From Nitrososphaerota archaeon (GTDB lineage Archaea > Thermoproteota > EX4484-205 > JAAOZP01): DNA of 64,000 nucleotides. Below the pieces are notes generated by a model that worked only from the letters and a program-made list of their open reading frames with translations, had not been told where the DNA came from and ran no database searches. Position 1 is the first letter of the stretch. Every line of letters starts with the position of its first letter. Position numbers and translations under genes: made by a program. This document shows positions 18,100 through 27,350 of this stretch, piece by piece. The DNA is taken from positions 310,001 to 374,000 of the forward strand of contig JAAOZP010000017.1 of NCBI GenBank assembly GCA_011605725.1, written 5' to 3'.

Positions 18100-18771
18100 T
18101 CAACCCTTATTCTTGCCTTTACCCTTAGCCTGCTTCTGCTCCTCAACCCATGCCTTTATCTCAGCCTTCTTCTCCTCTTGCAGAGCCTTCATCGCATCCC
18201 TGAACGCGTGGTTAGCCTTCACGATACTTTTAGCAAGCTCCTTATTGCTCTCAGGAATATTTTCCTGCAACGCTTTCAGAGCCTCCTTCTCAACACCCTC
18301 CAGCTGTCTCAGCCTGGTTCTAATCTCAAGCCTCAGCCTATTCATCTCCATTACGTATTCTCCCTGAGTTATTTCACCTTTCCTCAGCCTCTCCTCCAGC
18401 GTAGTCATTTCCCGTTCCATCGTCTCTACGGTCTCCATTATGCGCGCCTGTTCATCGCTCAGACCGGAAAGCCGTTCCCCCCATGTTTGGAGCAACGCCA
18501 TTTTAATCCCAAGCCTGATCTCTAGAAGGTTCTCCCTATGCTGTTGAACGAGATCCTGTATTTGTACTGACAGGCTTTTACCCAGGTAGGGTGGGAGAGT
18601 TTCATCCCCACCCGTATCCTCATCGCCAGCAACTCTTGAGACGAGCAGTGTTGAAACCGCGAGTACAATGAGCATTACTAAGGCTGATGCAACCATTATT
18701 CTCCGGTTTTTCTCCCACGCGCCTCCTCTCATTTCTCCGGAATAAGCCATGAATAAGCCTCTATTAAGCAT
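18100..18771 (-). CDS. Hypothetical membrane-anchored coiled-coil protein
   Basis: A 223-residue protein (or about 216 if started at the second Met, position 8). One N-terminal membrane helix (IMVASALVMLIVLAVSTLLV) is followed by a long, highly charged helical region from about residue 65 to the end, with heptad-like spacing, and a Lys/Gly-rich tail (KQAKGKGKNKG). The orientation predicts that the coiled coil is outside the cell. No family is recognised. It lies upstream of the membrane winged-helix protein and downstream of htpX on the same strand. Confidence 0.6.
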   Translation of the reverse strand: MLNRGLFMAYSGEMRGGAWEKNRRIMVASALVMLIVLAVSTLLVSRVAGDEDTGGDETLPPYLGKSLSVQIQDLVQQHRENLLEIRLGIKMALLQTWGERLSGLSDEQARIMETVETMEREMTTLEERLRKGEITQGEYVMEMNRLRLEIRTRLRQLEGVEKEALKALQENIPESNKELAKSIVKANHAFRDAMKALQEEKKAEIKAWVEEQKQAKGKGKNKG

Positions 18772-18949
18772 TTTTCAGTTTTTTCTCATGAAACAGTCTA
18801 GAAACAGTTTATTAAGGTTAAAAATGGTTCATAAAAGTTTTAAATCCTGTTAGAGCTTAGAAAAATGCGTTTTTTAAAAAAATTGCTTGATTATCGTTCC
18901 TATCGCAAAAATGTTAGGCTGGAAGAAATATCGGGAAAAAGCAATTTGC

Positions 18950-19933
18950 TCAAGCCGTTCCGGAAAGCTGTTTGTGGAGCTCCAGCAGCGACCTAACCCT
19001 CTTAACAACATTCGGATGAGTACTGAGGACTTCAACCAGGCTCTCAGCGGGCGAGACCTCTCTGGAGGCAAACTCCTCTAAAGCACGTACATCATATATT
19101 CCCCTGAAAGCCCTTGTCCCAACCGTTGACTCAGGGTCGGCTATGAGGAGGGCCCTGAAGGAGGAGTAGCTGGTCATCGAAGCCTTAACATTCCTAGGAG
19201 TTCTAGCGTTTATGTCAGATATTTTAACAAGCGCGCTTGCAAGGCTTAGAGGCCCGCCTGGTGAGACTGTGGAGCCATGGTAGTCCGCGTAGTACTCTCT
19301 GCTTCTGCTGAAGCCCAGTATGAGTAGAGTTAAAACATAGTACAGCAGCATGCCGAGCATTCCTATGAGTAGTAGAGCTCCACCATCACCCCTGTCCCTC
19401 CTTGAGCCGGAGGAATATATGCCTGAATAATAGAGTGACGACGCCACCCAGTAGACTAGTGCCGGGAGAACGGATAGAAACATCATTATCTGAACATCCC
19501 TGTGCTTAAGGTGTCCGAGCTCGTGTCCAATGACAGCCTCAACCTCTGAAACGCTCAGACTGTTAAGCAGCCCCCTGGTGACAGCCACCCTGGGGCCGGT
19601 TAACGGGCTGCCGTAGGCGAAAGCATTTGGCAACGGGATTTCCGAAACCATTATTCTCGGTGGAGTTTTAAGACCGCTTTTCTCAGCAAGCATTCTGACG
19701 CTTTCCTCAAGCCATGGGAGCTCACCCTGGTTTAACGGTCTAACCCTGTAAGCAGCGTCAATAATGTATGGGCCGATTAACCATTGAAACAGGTTTAGCC
19801 CGATTACGATCGGGAGAAGCATAAGCATATTCACCCCGATCATGAAGAGGATGAGGGCTACGAAGCCTGTGGTTACAGCAATAACTATCATCATCGTAGT
19901 AATCATGCTCAACCTGAGTTTCCAGAGTTGCAT
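18950..19933 (-). CDS. htpX: HtpX-like M48 zinc metalloprotease
   Basis: Membrane protease of 327 residues that degrades misfolded membrane proteins. Two N-terminal membrane helices precede the zinc motif VIGHELGHLKHRD (HExxH), two more follow, and a downstream Glu in the SREYYADYHG region gives the third ligand. NAFAYGSPLTGPRVAVTRGLL is a strong HtpX block. GGAGGTGAT sits just before the ATG, and a TTATAT box at about 19980-19972 fits. The two downstream envelope genes on the same strand make an envelope quality-control context plausible. Confidence 0.93.
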   Translation of the reverse strand: MQLWKLRLSMITTMMIVIAVTTGFVALILFMIGVNMLMLLPIVIGLNLFQWLIGPYIIDAAYRVRPLNQGELPWLEESVRMLAEKSGLKTPPRIMVSEIPLPNAFAYGSPLTGPRVAVTRGLLNSLSVSEVEAVIGHELGHLKHRDVQIMMFLSVLPALVYWVASSLYYSGIYSSGSRRDRGDGGALLLIGMLGMLLYYVLTLLILGFSRSREYYADYHGSTVSPGGPLSLASALVKISDINARTPRNVKASMTSYSSFRALLIADPESTVGTRAFRGIYDVRALEEFASREVSPAESLVEVLSTHPNVVKRVRSLLELHKQLSGTA

Positions 19934-20047
19934 TGAACATCACCTCCTTTTTCAAACTTCTCCCATGGAAGGATATAAGTTTTACGCGAAAACCCTCCGA
20001 CTCTAAGCCTCCGGCAAGCTTATTAGACTTGCGTGCGTTGCTACCAT

Positions 20048-21397
20048 ATGCCTGTTTGCCCTATTGACACAGGTAGATACGGCTCCTTAGAGATGAGGAG
20101 GATCTTTGAAGAGGAGAACAGGTTGCAGACAATGCTAAACGTGGAAGCAGCATTAGCTGAAGCGCTGGCCGAGGTGGGTGACATACCGGTTGAAGCAGCT
20201 TTAACAATAAGGAGTAAGGCTTCTTCAAAAATCGTCACCGTGGAGAAGGTTAAGGAGAGGGAGAAGGTTACGAGGCACGACGTAGCAGCCATGGTTGAGG
20301 TTCTTTCAGAGGAGTGCGGGGAACACGGGGAGTATGTTCATTGGGGAGTTACGAGCAACGATATAACGGATACCGCTCTAGCTTTACAGCTTAAGGATGC
20401 TTTAAACATAATTAAGAAGAGGCTGGCGGCCATCATAGAAATCCTCTGTAAAAAATCTGTGGAGTATGCGGAGCTTGTTATGCCCGGTAGGACGCATGGT
20501 CAGCACGCTATCCCAATAACACTCGGGTTTAAGCTAGCCGTGTATGCTGCTGAACTGGCTAGGAGCTACGAGAGGATGCTTCAGCTTTCAAAGAGAATCC
20601 TGGTTGGGAAAATAGGTGGAGCAGTAGGCACCATGGCAGCTCTCGGACCAAAAGCACTCATCATAGAGGAGAAGACTATGAGTAAGCTGGGTCTAGAGCC
20701 TGTCGAAATAGCGACGCAGGTTGTTTGCAGAGACAGGCTGGCTGAGCTTGTCTGCTGGGCAGCTCTGCTAGGCTCAAGCCTAGACAGGCTTGCCGTCGAA
20801 ATAAGGAACCTGCAGAGGACTGAGATAATGGAGGTTGCAGAGGGTTTCGGCGAGGAGCAGCGTGGAAGCAGCACGATGCCTCAGAAGCAGAACCCTGTTG
20901 ACAGTGAGAAAGTATCCGGCTTAGCTAAGGTTCTCAGAGGGCTTGTGACACCTGCTTTAGAAAACGTTCCGCTCTGGCATGAGAGAGACCTTTCAAACTC
21001 CAGCAGCGAAAGATTCATCATTCCATTATCCATGATAATACTTGACGAAATGCTTATGACGATGCAGAGTGTTTTAACAAGCCTGAGAATCTATCCTGAG
21101 CACATGGCTAGAAACCTGGAGATAACTAGGGGCCGGATTATGAGCGAAGCCGTCATGATGAAGCTTGCCAGGAAAGGCATGGGTAGAAAGAGGGCTTACG
21201 AGCTTATGAGAAAACTATCTAGGAAGGCGCTTATAGAAAACAGGAGCTTGCTTGAAGTATTGGAGGAAAACCCCGAGGTTATGAAGTACGTTAGCTTCGA
21301 TGAGCTGAAGGAAACCATCGAGCCTAAGAATTATCTCGGTAAGAACAGTGAACTAATAGGCAGGGCGGTTTCTTACGCGAAGTCGAAGCTTGGTTAA
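20048..21397 (+). CDS. purB: Adenylosuccinate lyase
   Basis: Cleaves SAICAR and adenylosuccinate in purine synthesis; about 449 residues. Family landmarks are the N-terminal PIDTGRYGS, TSNDITDTA, PGRTHGQHAIP (catalytic His), and the signature GSSTMPQKQNPVDSEKV. The start is taken at ATG 20048 (MPVCPIDTGRYG), which matches other archaeal PurB proteins; the frame opens upstream at 20033. The HD-domain gene follows 8 nt later and is probably cotranscribed. Confidence 0.96.
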   Translation: MPVCPIDTGRYGSLEMRRIFEEENRLQTMLNVEAALAEALAEVGDIPVEAALTIRSKASSKIVTVEKVKEREKVTRHDVAAMVEVLSEECGEHGEYVHWGVTSNDITDTALALQLKDALNIIKKRLAAIIEILCKKSVEYAELVMPGRTHGQHAIPITLGFKLAVYAAELARSYERMLQLSKRILVGKIGGAVGTMAALGPKALIIEEKTMSKLGLEPVEIATQVVCRDRLAELVCWAALLGSSLDRLAVEIRNLQRTEIMEVAEGFGEEQRGSSTMPQKQNPVDSEKVSGLAKVLRGLVTPALENVPLWHERDLSNSSSERFIIPLSMIILDEMLMTMQSVLTSLRIYPEHMARNLEITRGRIMSEAVMMKLARKGMGRKRAYELMRKLSRKALIENRSLLEVLEENPEVMKYVSFDELKETIEPKNYLGKNSELIGRAVSYAKSKLG

Positions 21398-21405
21398 GAC
21401 ATTGT

Positions 21406-22044
21406 TTGGAAGGTGCTTATAGAGGGTTGAGCCTGAGTCAAGATACTCTTGCGGAATCCATAAGGAAGGAGGCTGAAAAACACTATTCCGACGACCCTTC
21501 CCACGATTGGCTTCATGCCGAAAGAGTCTGTAGAATGTGCATGAGGATCTGCGGGGAAGAAGGCGGGGATCCGAAGGTTCTTATAGCGGCGGCACTCCTC
21601 CATGATGTTGGGATGAAATACGAGTTGGAGCAGGGCGTTGACCATTCTGAGAAGAGTGTTGAAATCGCGAAGGAAATTCTTTCTCGAATAGGTTTTCCAA
21701 GCGAGAAGATAAGTATGGTTCTTGAAGCAATCAGGGAGCACAGGTTTAGAAAAGGCGTTAAAGCAGTCAGCATAGAATCCAGGATTCTTCAGGATGCTGA
21801 CCGTCTGGACGCGATGGGCGCTATAGGCGTGGCTAGGAGCTTCGCACACGGCGGCAGGAGAAGGATCCCGATGTATTCAAGTGGCAGAGGCACTGGCTCG
21901 ACAGTCGACCATTTCTACGAAAAGCTTCTTAAGCTGAAAAACAGTTTGAACACTGAAACAGCGAGAAGAATCGCGGAGGAAAGGCATGCGTTCATGGAGG
22001 AGTTTCTCTCAAGGTTCCTGAAGGAGATCGAAGGGGAAGCGTAG
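21406..22044 (+). CDS. HD-domain phosphohydrolase
   Basis: Protein of 212 residues, metal-dependent phosphohydrolase of the HD superfamily. Ligands are visible as DWLHAERV (His), LLHDVGMKYE (HD) and REHRF with LQDADRLDAMGAIG (Asp); the arrangement matches the YedJ/COG1418-type nucleotide phosphohydrolases. The start is a TTG at 21406, or a TTG at 21427. It sits 8 nt after purB, which suggests a role in nucleotide metabolism; the substrate is unknown. Confidence 0.85.
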   Translation: MEGAYRGLSLSQDTLAESIRKEAEKHYSDDPSHDWLHAERVCRMCMRICGEEGGDPKVLIAAALLHDVGMKYELEQGVDHSEKSVEIAKEILSRIGFPSEKISMVLEAIREHRFRKGVKAVSIESRILQDADRLDAMGAIGVARSFAHGGRRRIPMYSSGRGTGSTVDHFYEKLLKLKNSLNTETARRIAEERHAFMEEFLSRFLKEIEGEA

Positions 22045-22332
22045 ACGATTAGAGACTCTGCCCAGTTTAATGTCGCTCCACCTACTGTTGTAGACAGCAG
22101 CACCACTGGCGAAGGTGCGCGGGTAATTGAGAGTCTACCGTCAGTTATGGTTGGATAACTGTTCAAGTTGAGTCTTTTCCTTCCGTAAAAACATCAGGCA
22201 TCTCGTGTTAAGCAAACACGCTCTATGGTTTTAACGTAAACAGTCAGTGGAAAATCGTCCATTTCACTTCGCAAACCCCAGGTTCGCTCAACCTACGCTG
22301 CTTTTTAACAGGGTTACGCTCCCGGCAGAGGC
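22045..22332 (+). other. Gene-free spacer with a GPN-gene promoter
   Basis: I see no convincing coding frame or tRNA in this stretch. A CTTTTTAA box at about 22301-22308 lies 26 nt before the ATG of the GPN GTPase gene, so that gene is probably leaderless. The remainder contains several short G/C-rich blocks without clear structure. Confidence 0.4.
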
Positions 22333-23130
22333 ATGTTTAAAAACTTCTTCTCAAGGTTTTTTAACTCGACAGCATTGCCGATACAGGTGGTCTTCATAGG
22401 GCCGGCGGGATCGGGAAAGACAACGCTTGTCAAAGCCTATGGAGACTGGCTCTCTAAAAATGGCGGGAAGGTTTGTTTCATAAATCTTGATCCCGGTGTT
22501 GAGAAAACACCGTATTCTCCATCCTTCGACATACGAATCTTCTTCACGGTTGAGGAGATAATGAGGAGGGAATCTCTCGGCCCTAACGGGGCTATGATAA
22601 GAGCAATGGATATTCTGGCTGAGAGAAGCATGGAGTTCGCCTCCCTGATAAGCATGATGGAGGGAGACTACAGGCTTATAGACACGCCTGGTCAAAGCGA
22701 GCTTTTCGTCTTCAGAAGCGCTGGACCCGAGATAATGAGGGGACTCTCCACAATCAGCAGGACGATAGTGGTCTTCCTGATAGACGGTCAACTGGTTTAC
22801 TCGCCGAGTGACCTGATAGCAGTTTTTTCACTAGCGGCAGCTTGCAGGCTTAGGCTTAACGTACCATTCGTACACGTTGTAACTAAGGCTGACGTTTTAA
22901 AGAGGAGTGATATTGAAAGACTCATGCAGGAACCGGAGTATCTGGAGGAGAGGATTCTTGAAGAAGAGAAAGGGCTTCTCCAAGAATATGTTCTCGAGCA
23001 TTCTAAAACGGTTTACCCTTTCCTCAGAAGGCAGAGGACTGTTCTTGTCTCAGCCATATCCGGATCCGGGTTAGACCTGATGGATTCCCTTATTCATGAT
23101 GCTACGTGCGAGTGTGGAGATCTTCGCTAA
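22333..23130 (+). CDS. GPN-loop GTPase
   Basis: GTPase of 265 residues of the GPN/XAB1 family, known from archaea and eukaryotes and linked in the latter to RNA polymerase assembly. The P-loop is GPAGSGKTTL; the diagnostic GPN insertion appears as ESLGPNGAM; DTPGQSELF is the G3 region and VVTKADVL the G4 motif. FINLDPGVEKTPYSPSFDIR is another family block. The ATG is probably leaderless. Its 3' end overlaps the convergent gene by 29 nt. Confidence 0.93.
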   Translation: MFKNFFSRFFNSTALPIQVVFIGPAGSGKTTLVKAYGDWLSKNGGKVCFINLDPGVEKTPYSPSFDIRIFFTVEEIMRRESLGPNGAMIRAMDILAERSMEFASLISMMEGDYRLIDTPGQSELFVFRSAGPEIMRGLSTISRTIVVFLIDGQLVYSPSDLIAVFSLAAACRLRLNVPFVHVVTKADVLKRSDIERLMQEPEYLEERILEEEKGLLQEYVLEHSKTVYPFLRRQRTVLVSAISGSGLDLMDSLIHDATCECGDLR

Positions 23131-23506
23131 GCCTCTTCCGAGATATTTTAGCCAGCTCCTCAAAATATTCTCCGGAAGCAATCGTATCTTCAATAAGCTT
23201 CATCACTAAATATATCTCGGTGAAGAAGACGGTATCATCCTCCAGCAGTGCCCTAGACTTCAGTTGTTTCACTCTATGTCTCACGCTTAAACCAGCATCT
23301 ATAATCGTAGAAACCAGTACTGTATGCTTCAACTCCCTAAGCGGATCTATGAAGCACTCAGCCAAAAGGATAAGCCTGTCGCCTAGATTATCCATTTCAT
23401 CGAGATTCATGCTTAAACCATCGTCAATACATTTCTTCATTGAAACATTTATTGGGGATAGTGATACTTGAATCTCCGAAAGAATCTTCCTCAAGCTTTC
23501 CGTCAA
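23102..23506 (-). CDS. Hypothetical helical protein
   Basis: A 134-residue, all-helical-looking protein with alternating charge (LGDRLILLAECFIDPLRELK, FFTEIYLVMKLIEDT). No domain is recognised; the pattern resembles PhoU-like helical bundles only vaguely. It is convergent with the GPN gene (29-nt overlap) and divergent from tldD. Codon pattern and absence of stops support a real gene. Confidence 0.55.
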   Translation of the reverse strand: MTESLRKILSEIQVSLSPINVSMKKCIDDGLSMNLDEMDNLGDRLILLAECFIDPLRELKHTVLVSTIIDAGLSVRHRVKQLKSRALLEDDTVFFTEIYLVMKLIEDTIASGEYFEELAKISRKRLSEDLHTRT

Positions 23507-23604
23507 ACCTTGAGCTAATACTTGGCTTTAAGCCATAGATTAATTTTTCCCCTAAGGCTTAAGAGAGGTTTATAAGTCTCTCTAACAGGTTTAAGGATTA
23601 GAAA

Positions 23605-25038
23605 ATGGAGGATATTGTTGAACTCTCGAGAAAGATTCTTGACTACGCTGTTGCAGCAGGCGCCTCCTACGCTGAAGCCAGGTTCCATAGCGATTCCGAC
23701 AGCGGTGTAGCCCTGAAAAACGGCGAAGTCGAGGCTGTTGAGGCAAGCTATGAGGTGGGGATAGGAGTCAGGGTTCTGGTTAACGGTGGACTCGGCTTCG
23801 CTTCAACCAACATGCTTAAACCGGAAAACCTCACCAGGGTTGTGGATAAAGCGGTTAAAATGGCACGTGCATCCTCATACTTGAAGTCGAGCAGAATATG
23901 TTTCTCGAAAGATGAGGCTTACTCGGTTGACTGGAGGGTTTCCGAGAAGAAAAGGCTTGAAGACTGGTCTTTAAACGACAAGATCGACTTTCTGAAAAAC
24001 CTGGATAAGGCTGTGATAAGCCAGGGGGTTAATGTTTCATCCAGATACATGGGATACTCTGAAAGGAGGACCCGGAGAGTTTACGCGAACACGGAGGACG
24101 CACTGGTCTCCGCACTGGTTCCACGCCCATCGTTTTTCGCGCTGATAACCGTGGCAGACCCTTCTAAAGGAGTTATACAGAGGACTCTTCAATTCGGGGG
24201 ATCAGGCGGCATGGAGATCGTTGAGTCCTGGAGGCTTGAGGAGAAACTTGGTTCCGAGGTTAAGACCCTTCACAAGATGCTTACAGAATCCGTCAGAACC
24301 CCGGAGGGAGTTATGGATGTTGTAGTGGGCAGCGAGGTCGCGGGAATAATTTCTCACGAGGCTTCGGGACACCCTGGGGAAGCAGATAGGATATTTGGAA
24401 GAGAAGGAGCTCAGGCTGGCGAATCATACTTGAAAGCAGAAGACTTGGGCAGGAAAATAGGGAGCGAGGCTGTTAACGTGGTTGACGACCCAACTATACC
24501 AGGATCATACGGTTTCTATCTTTTCGACGATGAGGGTGTTAAAGCAAGGAGGAAATTCTTGATCAAGGAGGGGAGAATAAGCGAGTTTCTCATGAACAGG
24601 GAGACAGCTGCGAAGCTTGGCGTTAAGAGTAATGGTTCAGCCAGAGCCTCAAGATACAGCGTTGAGTCGATAGTTAGAATGTCTAACACGTTCATTCTTC
24701 CTGGCGACCATAGTCTTGAAGAGCTTTTAAGCGGCGTTGCTAAGGGTGTTTACGTGAAAAGCTTCATGGAGTGGAACATCGATGACAAAAGGTGGAACCA
24801 GCGGTACGTGGGTCTGGAAGCCTATATGATAGAGGACGGTAGGATAACTAGGCCCGTGAGAAACCCTGTGATAGAGATAACTACTGAGAAGCTTTTCTCA
24901 AGCGTGGACGCGGTTGGGAAGGATTTGGATTTCGTCGCAGCGACCTGCGGCAAGGGAGACCCGATGCAGGGCATGCCAGTATACATGGGTGGGCCGAGCT
25001 TCAGGATGCGGAACATCATGGTGAAGGGGGTTGGTTAA
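23605..25038 (+). CDS. tldD: TldD-family metalloprotease subunit
   Basis: A 477-residue PmbA/TldA-family peptidase. The active-site block VAGIISHEASGHPGEADRI carries the HExxxH zinc motif, so this is the catalytic TldD-type subunit. Other landmarks are VVDDPTIPGSYGFYLFDDEG and the C-terminal GKGDPMQGMPVYMGGPS. TldD acts with TldE to degrade unfolded peptides or mature small peptides. It is followed 2 nt later by tldE. Confidence 0.93.
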   Translation: MEDIVELSRKILDYAVAAGASYAEARFHSDSDSGVALKNGEVEAVEASYEVGIGVRVLVNGGLGFASTNMLKPENLTRVVDKAVKMARASSYLKSSRICFSKDEAYSVDWRVSEKKRLEDWSLNDKIDFLKNLDKAVISQGVNVSSRYMGYSERRTRRVYANTEDALVSALVPRPSFFALITVADPSKGVIQRTLQFGGSGGMEIVESWRLEEKLGSEVKTLHKMLTESVRTPEGVMDVVVGSEVAGIISHEASGHPGEADRIFGREGAQAGESYLKAEDLGRKIGSEAVNVVDDPTIPGSYGFYLFDDEGVKARRKFLIKEGRISEFLMNRETAAKLGVKSNGSARASRYSVESIVRMSNTFILPGDHSLEELLSGVAKGVYVKSFMEWNIDDKRWNQRYVGLEAYMIEDGRITRPVRNPVIEITTEKLFSSVDAVGKDLDFVAATCGKGDPMQGMPVYMGGPSFRMRNIMVKGVG

Positions 25039-25040
25039 AA

Positions 25041-26369
25041 ATGGCTGAGCTGCATGAGAAGGCTTTGAAAATGCTTACCGACAGGGGTGTTGAAGAAGCC
25101 ATAGTGACTCTTTACGAGTCTGAAGAAAGCTCCGTGAGATATGCTAACAACGAGCCTACCATAGCTCTTTCAGAAGACATCAGTACCTTGAGGATATATA
25201 GCAGCATTAAGGAAAGGTGTTTCATAGGGAGCTTTGAAAACGTGTCTGAGGATTTTCTGGAGAAAATTGTCGACGACGTGGTTACACTTACTAAAAACAC
25301 TCCCCCAACGCCTTTCTACGCCCCTCTTCCAAGAGGAGTATTCAACTATAGGGTTGGAAAAAGGGTGGAAAGGCGGATTAGGCAGCTTGACGAGCAGCTG
25401 GTTTCACATGTTTCAGAAGCCATCAGGGCTAGCAGGGAGGCTGGTGCAGAAAGAAGCGCGGGAATCCTCTACTCAAGCCACATGGTTGAGAAACTCGCGT
25501 CTTCAACCGGCTTAAGCCTTCAAGAAGAGTTTGCATCCATCACGCTTAACCACCGTGCCTTCGCCAGCCCTGAGGCAACGGGACAATGGGTCTCATGCTC
25601 CACAAGCCTCGAAGGCTTCAACCCTTACGAAGCAGGTAGGAAGGCAGGGGAAATAGCTGTTGCAAGCCTTAACCCAGTTCTCATAGATGAGGGGACTTAC
25701 GACGTCTACATGGGGCCCTTAATATTCGCAAACATGATGAGCGAGGTTGCTGGCTTCGCCTCAGGCTTCCTCATTCAGATAGAAATGAGCTTCATGACGG
25801 GAAAGATCGGGCAGAGAATCGGCTCTGAGAAACTAACTATACGCGACGACCCCACGATGCCAGGCGGGCTCGGCGAAAAGATTTTCGACGACGAGGGCAT
25901 ACCGACTCAGAGAACAATCATAATTGAAAAAGGTGTTTTAAGAAACTACTTGCACAACAGCAGGACAGCTAGGCTTGCTGGAGCATCTTCAACAGGCAAC
26001 GCTGGAATAATAAGCCCCCACCCCTGGAACATCGTTGTCGAACCCGGAAACGTTAAGGAAGAAAACATGATGCAGAAGCTGGGAAAAGGGCTATACTTGA
26101 CGAACAGTTGGTACCAAAGGTATCAAAACTACAAGACTGGGGACTTTTCAACCATCGTGAGGGATGGAGCGTTCTACGTGGAGGATGGGGAGGTTAAGCA
26201 TTCGGTTAAGGGTATTCGGATAAGCGACAATCTTCAGAGAATCATCTCAAACATTGAGGAACTCTCCGACAGGCTTTATCCTATAAAATGGTGGGAGGTG
26301 ACTACTCCCACGTATGTTCCGACAGCAATCATCAGGAACGTTAGGATAACCAAGGCCTTCGGCTACTAG
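25041..26369 (+). CDS. tldE: TldE/PmbA-family subunit
   Basis: A 442-residue paralogue of the preceding gene. It keeps the family fold (IRDDPTMPGGLGEKIFDDEG, LHNSRTARLAG) but replaces the zinc motif with a hydrophobic stretch (ANMMSEVAGFASGF), as expected for the non-catalytic TldE partner. The 2-nt spacing after tldD indicates a translationally coupled heterodimer. Confidence 0.92.
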   Translation: MAELHEKALKMLTDRGVEEAIVTLYESEESSVRYANNEPTIALSEDISTLRIYSSIKERCFIGSFENVSEDFLEKIVDDVVTLTKNTPPTPFYAPLPRGVFNYRVGKRVERRIRQLDEQLVSHVSEAIRASREAGAERSAGILYSSHMVEKLASSTGLSLQEEFASITLNHRAFASPEATGQWVSCSTSLEGFNPYEAGRKAGEIAVASLNPVLIDEGTYDVYMGPLIFANMMSEVAGFASGFLIQIEMSFMTGKIGQRIGSEKLTIRDDPTMPGGLGEKIFDDEGIPTQRTIIIEKGVLRNYLHNSRTARLAGASSTGNAGIISPHPWNIVVEPGNVKEENMMQKLGKGLYLTNSWYQRYQNYKTGDFSTIVRDGAFYVEDGEVKHSVKGIRISDNLQRIISNIEELSDRLYPIKWWEVTTPTYVPTAIIRNVRITKAFGY

Positions 26370-26370
26370 T

Positions 26371-26919
26371 TCAGACTTCAACACCTTCAAGACCCATTTC
26401 CATTTTCTCGCGAATTTTTTCCTGCAAAGCCCATAAGCTCCATCTCCTCTCCTCCAGCTCCCGCTTCCTTTCTTCTGGTGGAACCAGTCGATATTCCCAG
26501 CATCCTCCTAACGCGGAGGATGTCACTACACAATCCCTCTCCGCCTCGTATAAGGCGCGTTTCACCTCTCTAGCAGATAGGCCAATGCTAATCAAATCTT
26601 TCCTCAGTTCATCCTCAAGAAGCCTATCGGTACACCTCTTCAGGAATATATCTTCAACAGCCTTCTCAAGTCGTTGAGTCTCCTGCTTCTCCTCCTTTCT
26701 TTTCTCCGGAGAAATCCAGTGATATGACGACCATGTTTCATAGTTGATAGTGATCAGTTTCCTCCTCTCTGCTTCATCGATTACATCGTCAACGTCATCA
26801 GCAGCTACACCCTTCTCTTCCAACTTTCTCTTCAGTTCACAATCCGTCATTACCTTTACCCTCCCGTCTTTGAAAATCGATCCGACTATCGAAGGAGCCG
26901 ACCGGATGCCGCACGCCAT
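26371..26919 (-). CDS. Hypothetical two-repeat protein
   Basis: A 182-residue charged protein built from two copies of a helical unit: IFKDGRVKVMTDCELKRKL aligns with IFLKRCTDRLLEDELRKDL, and DDVIDEAERRKL with KRALYEAERDCV, each followed by an aromatic strand (YHWISPEKRKEEK, YRLVPPEERKREL). Each unit looks like a winged helix. Because the first repeat begins before the internal ATG at 26850, the long start at 26919 is preferred. A short upstream frame (26984-26886, 32 residues, MTKRRKKAKPTEELNEKEII) overlaps it out of frame and might be its displaced N-terminus. Function unknown. Confidence 0.6.
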   Translation of the reverse strand: MACGIRSAPSIVGSIFKDGRVKVMTDCELKRKLEEKGVAADDVDDVIDEAERRKLITINYETWSSYHWISPEKRKEEKQETQRLEKAVEDIFLKRCTDRLLEDELRKDLISIGLSAREVKRALYEAERDCVVTSSALGGCWEYRLVPPEERKRELEERRWSLWALQEKIREKMEMGLEGVEV

Positions 26920-26976
26920 CTTTTAATGATCTCTTTCTCATTTAGCTCTTCCGTAGGCTTTGCCTTTTTACGTCTC

Positions 26977-27299
26977 TTAGTCATGTCTCCTACCCTTGTC
27001 TAGACCGAACCTTCTTATAACTTTCTCGTAATCCTCTTTATGGGTGATTCTAGCGCCCGCTCCAAAAGAGAGTGAAGCTCGGAAGCTTGTCTGCCTTTGG
27101 TGGCGAGTAGTACTTGGATTTGGTACAGTCAGAAGTATAAACGCAGGTTTTGCAACTAACTGTTAGATCCTTTAACCTCGCCTTTAGAAATGCACAGGTT
27201 AACCAGACAGATATTGCTTCTTGAGGAAGTATAACCGCCGCATAGATGGTATAGTTCACAATCCCTACATAACTTTCCACATTGCTGAACCTCGCCCAT
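26977..27299 (-). pseudogene. Frameshifted cysteine-rich small protein
   Basis: Starting at ATG 27299 the minus strand encodes MGEVQQCGKLCRDCELYHLC and then ICLVNLCISKGEV before a stop. Coding-like sequence continues in a second frame (VSCKTCVYTSDCTKSKYY) and then in a third (SFGAGARITHKEDYEKVIRR) to a TAA at 26979. The cysteine spacing (CxxxCxxC..C....C....C...CxxC) recalls DUF3795-type metal-binding proteins. At least two frame changes are needed, so this is a decayed gene or a stretch with sequencing errors. Confidence 0.5.
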
Positions 27300-27350
27300 T
27301 GGTTTGCAGTATAATGTGACAGCTATTTAACCGAAGCGCTCAGCCATTAG

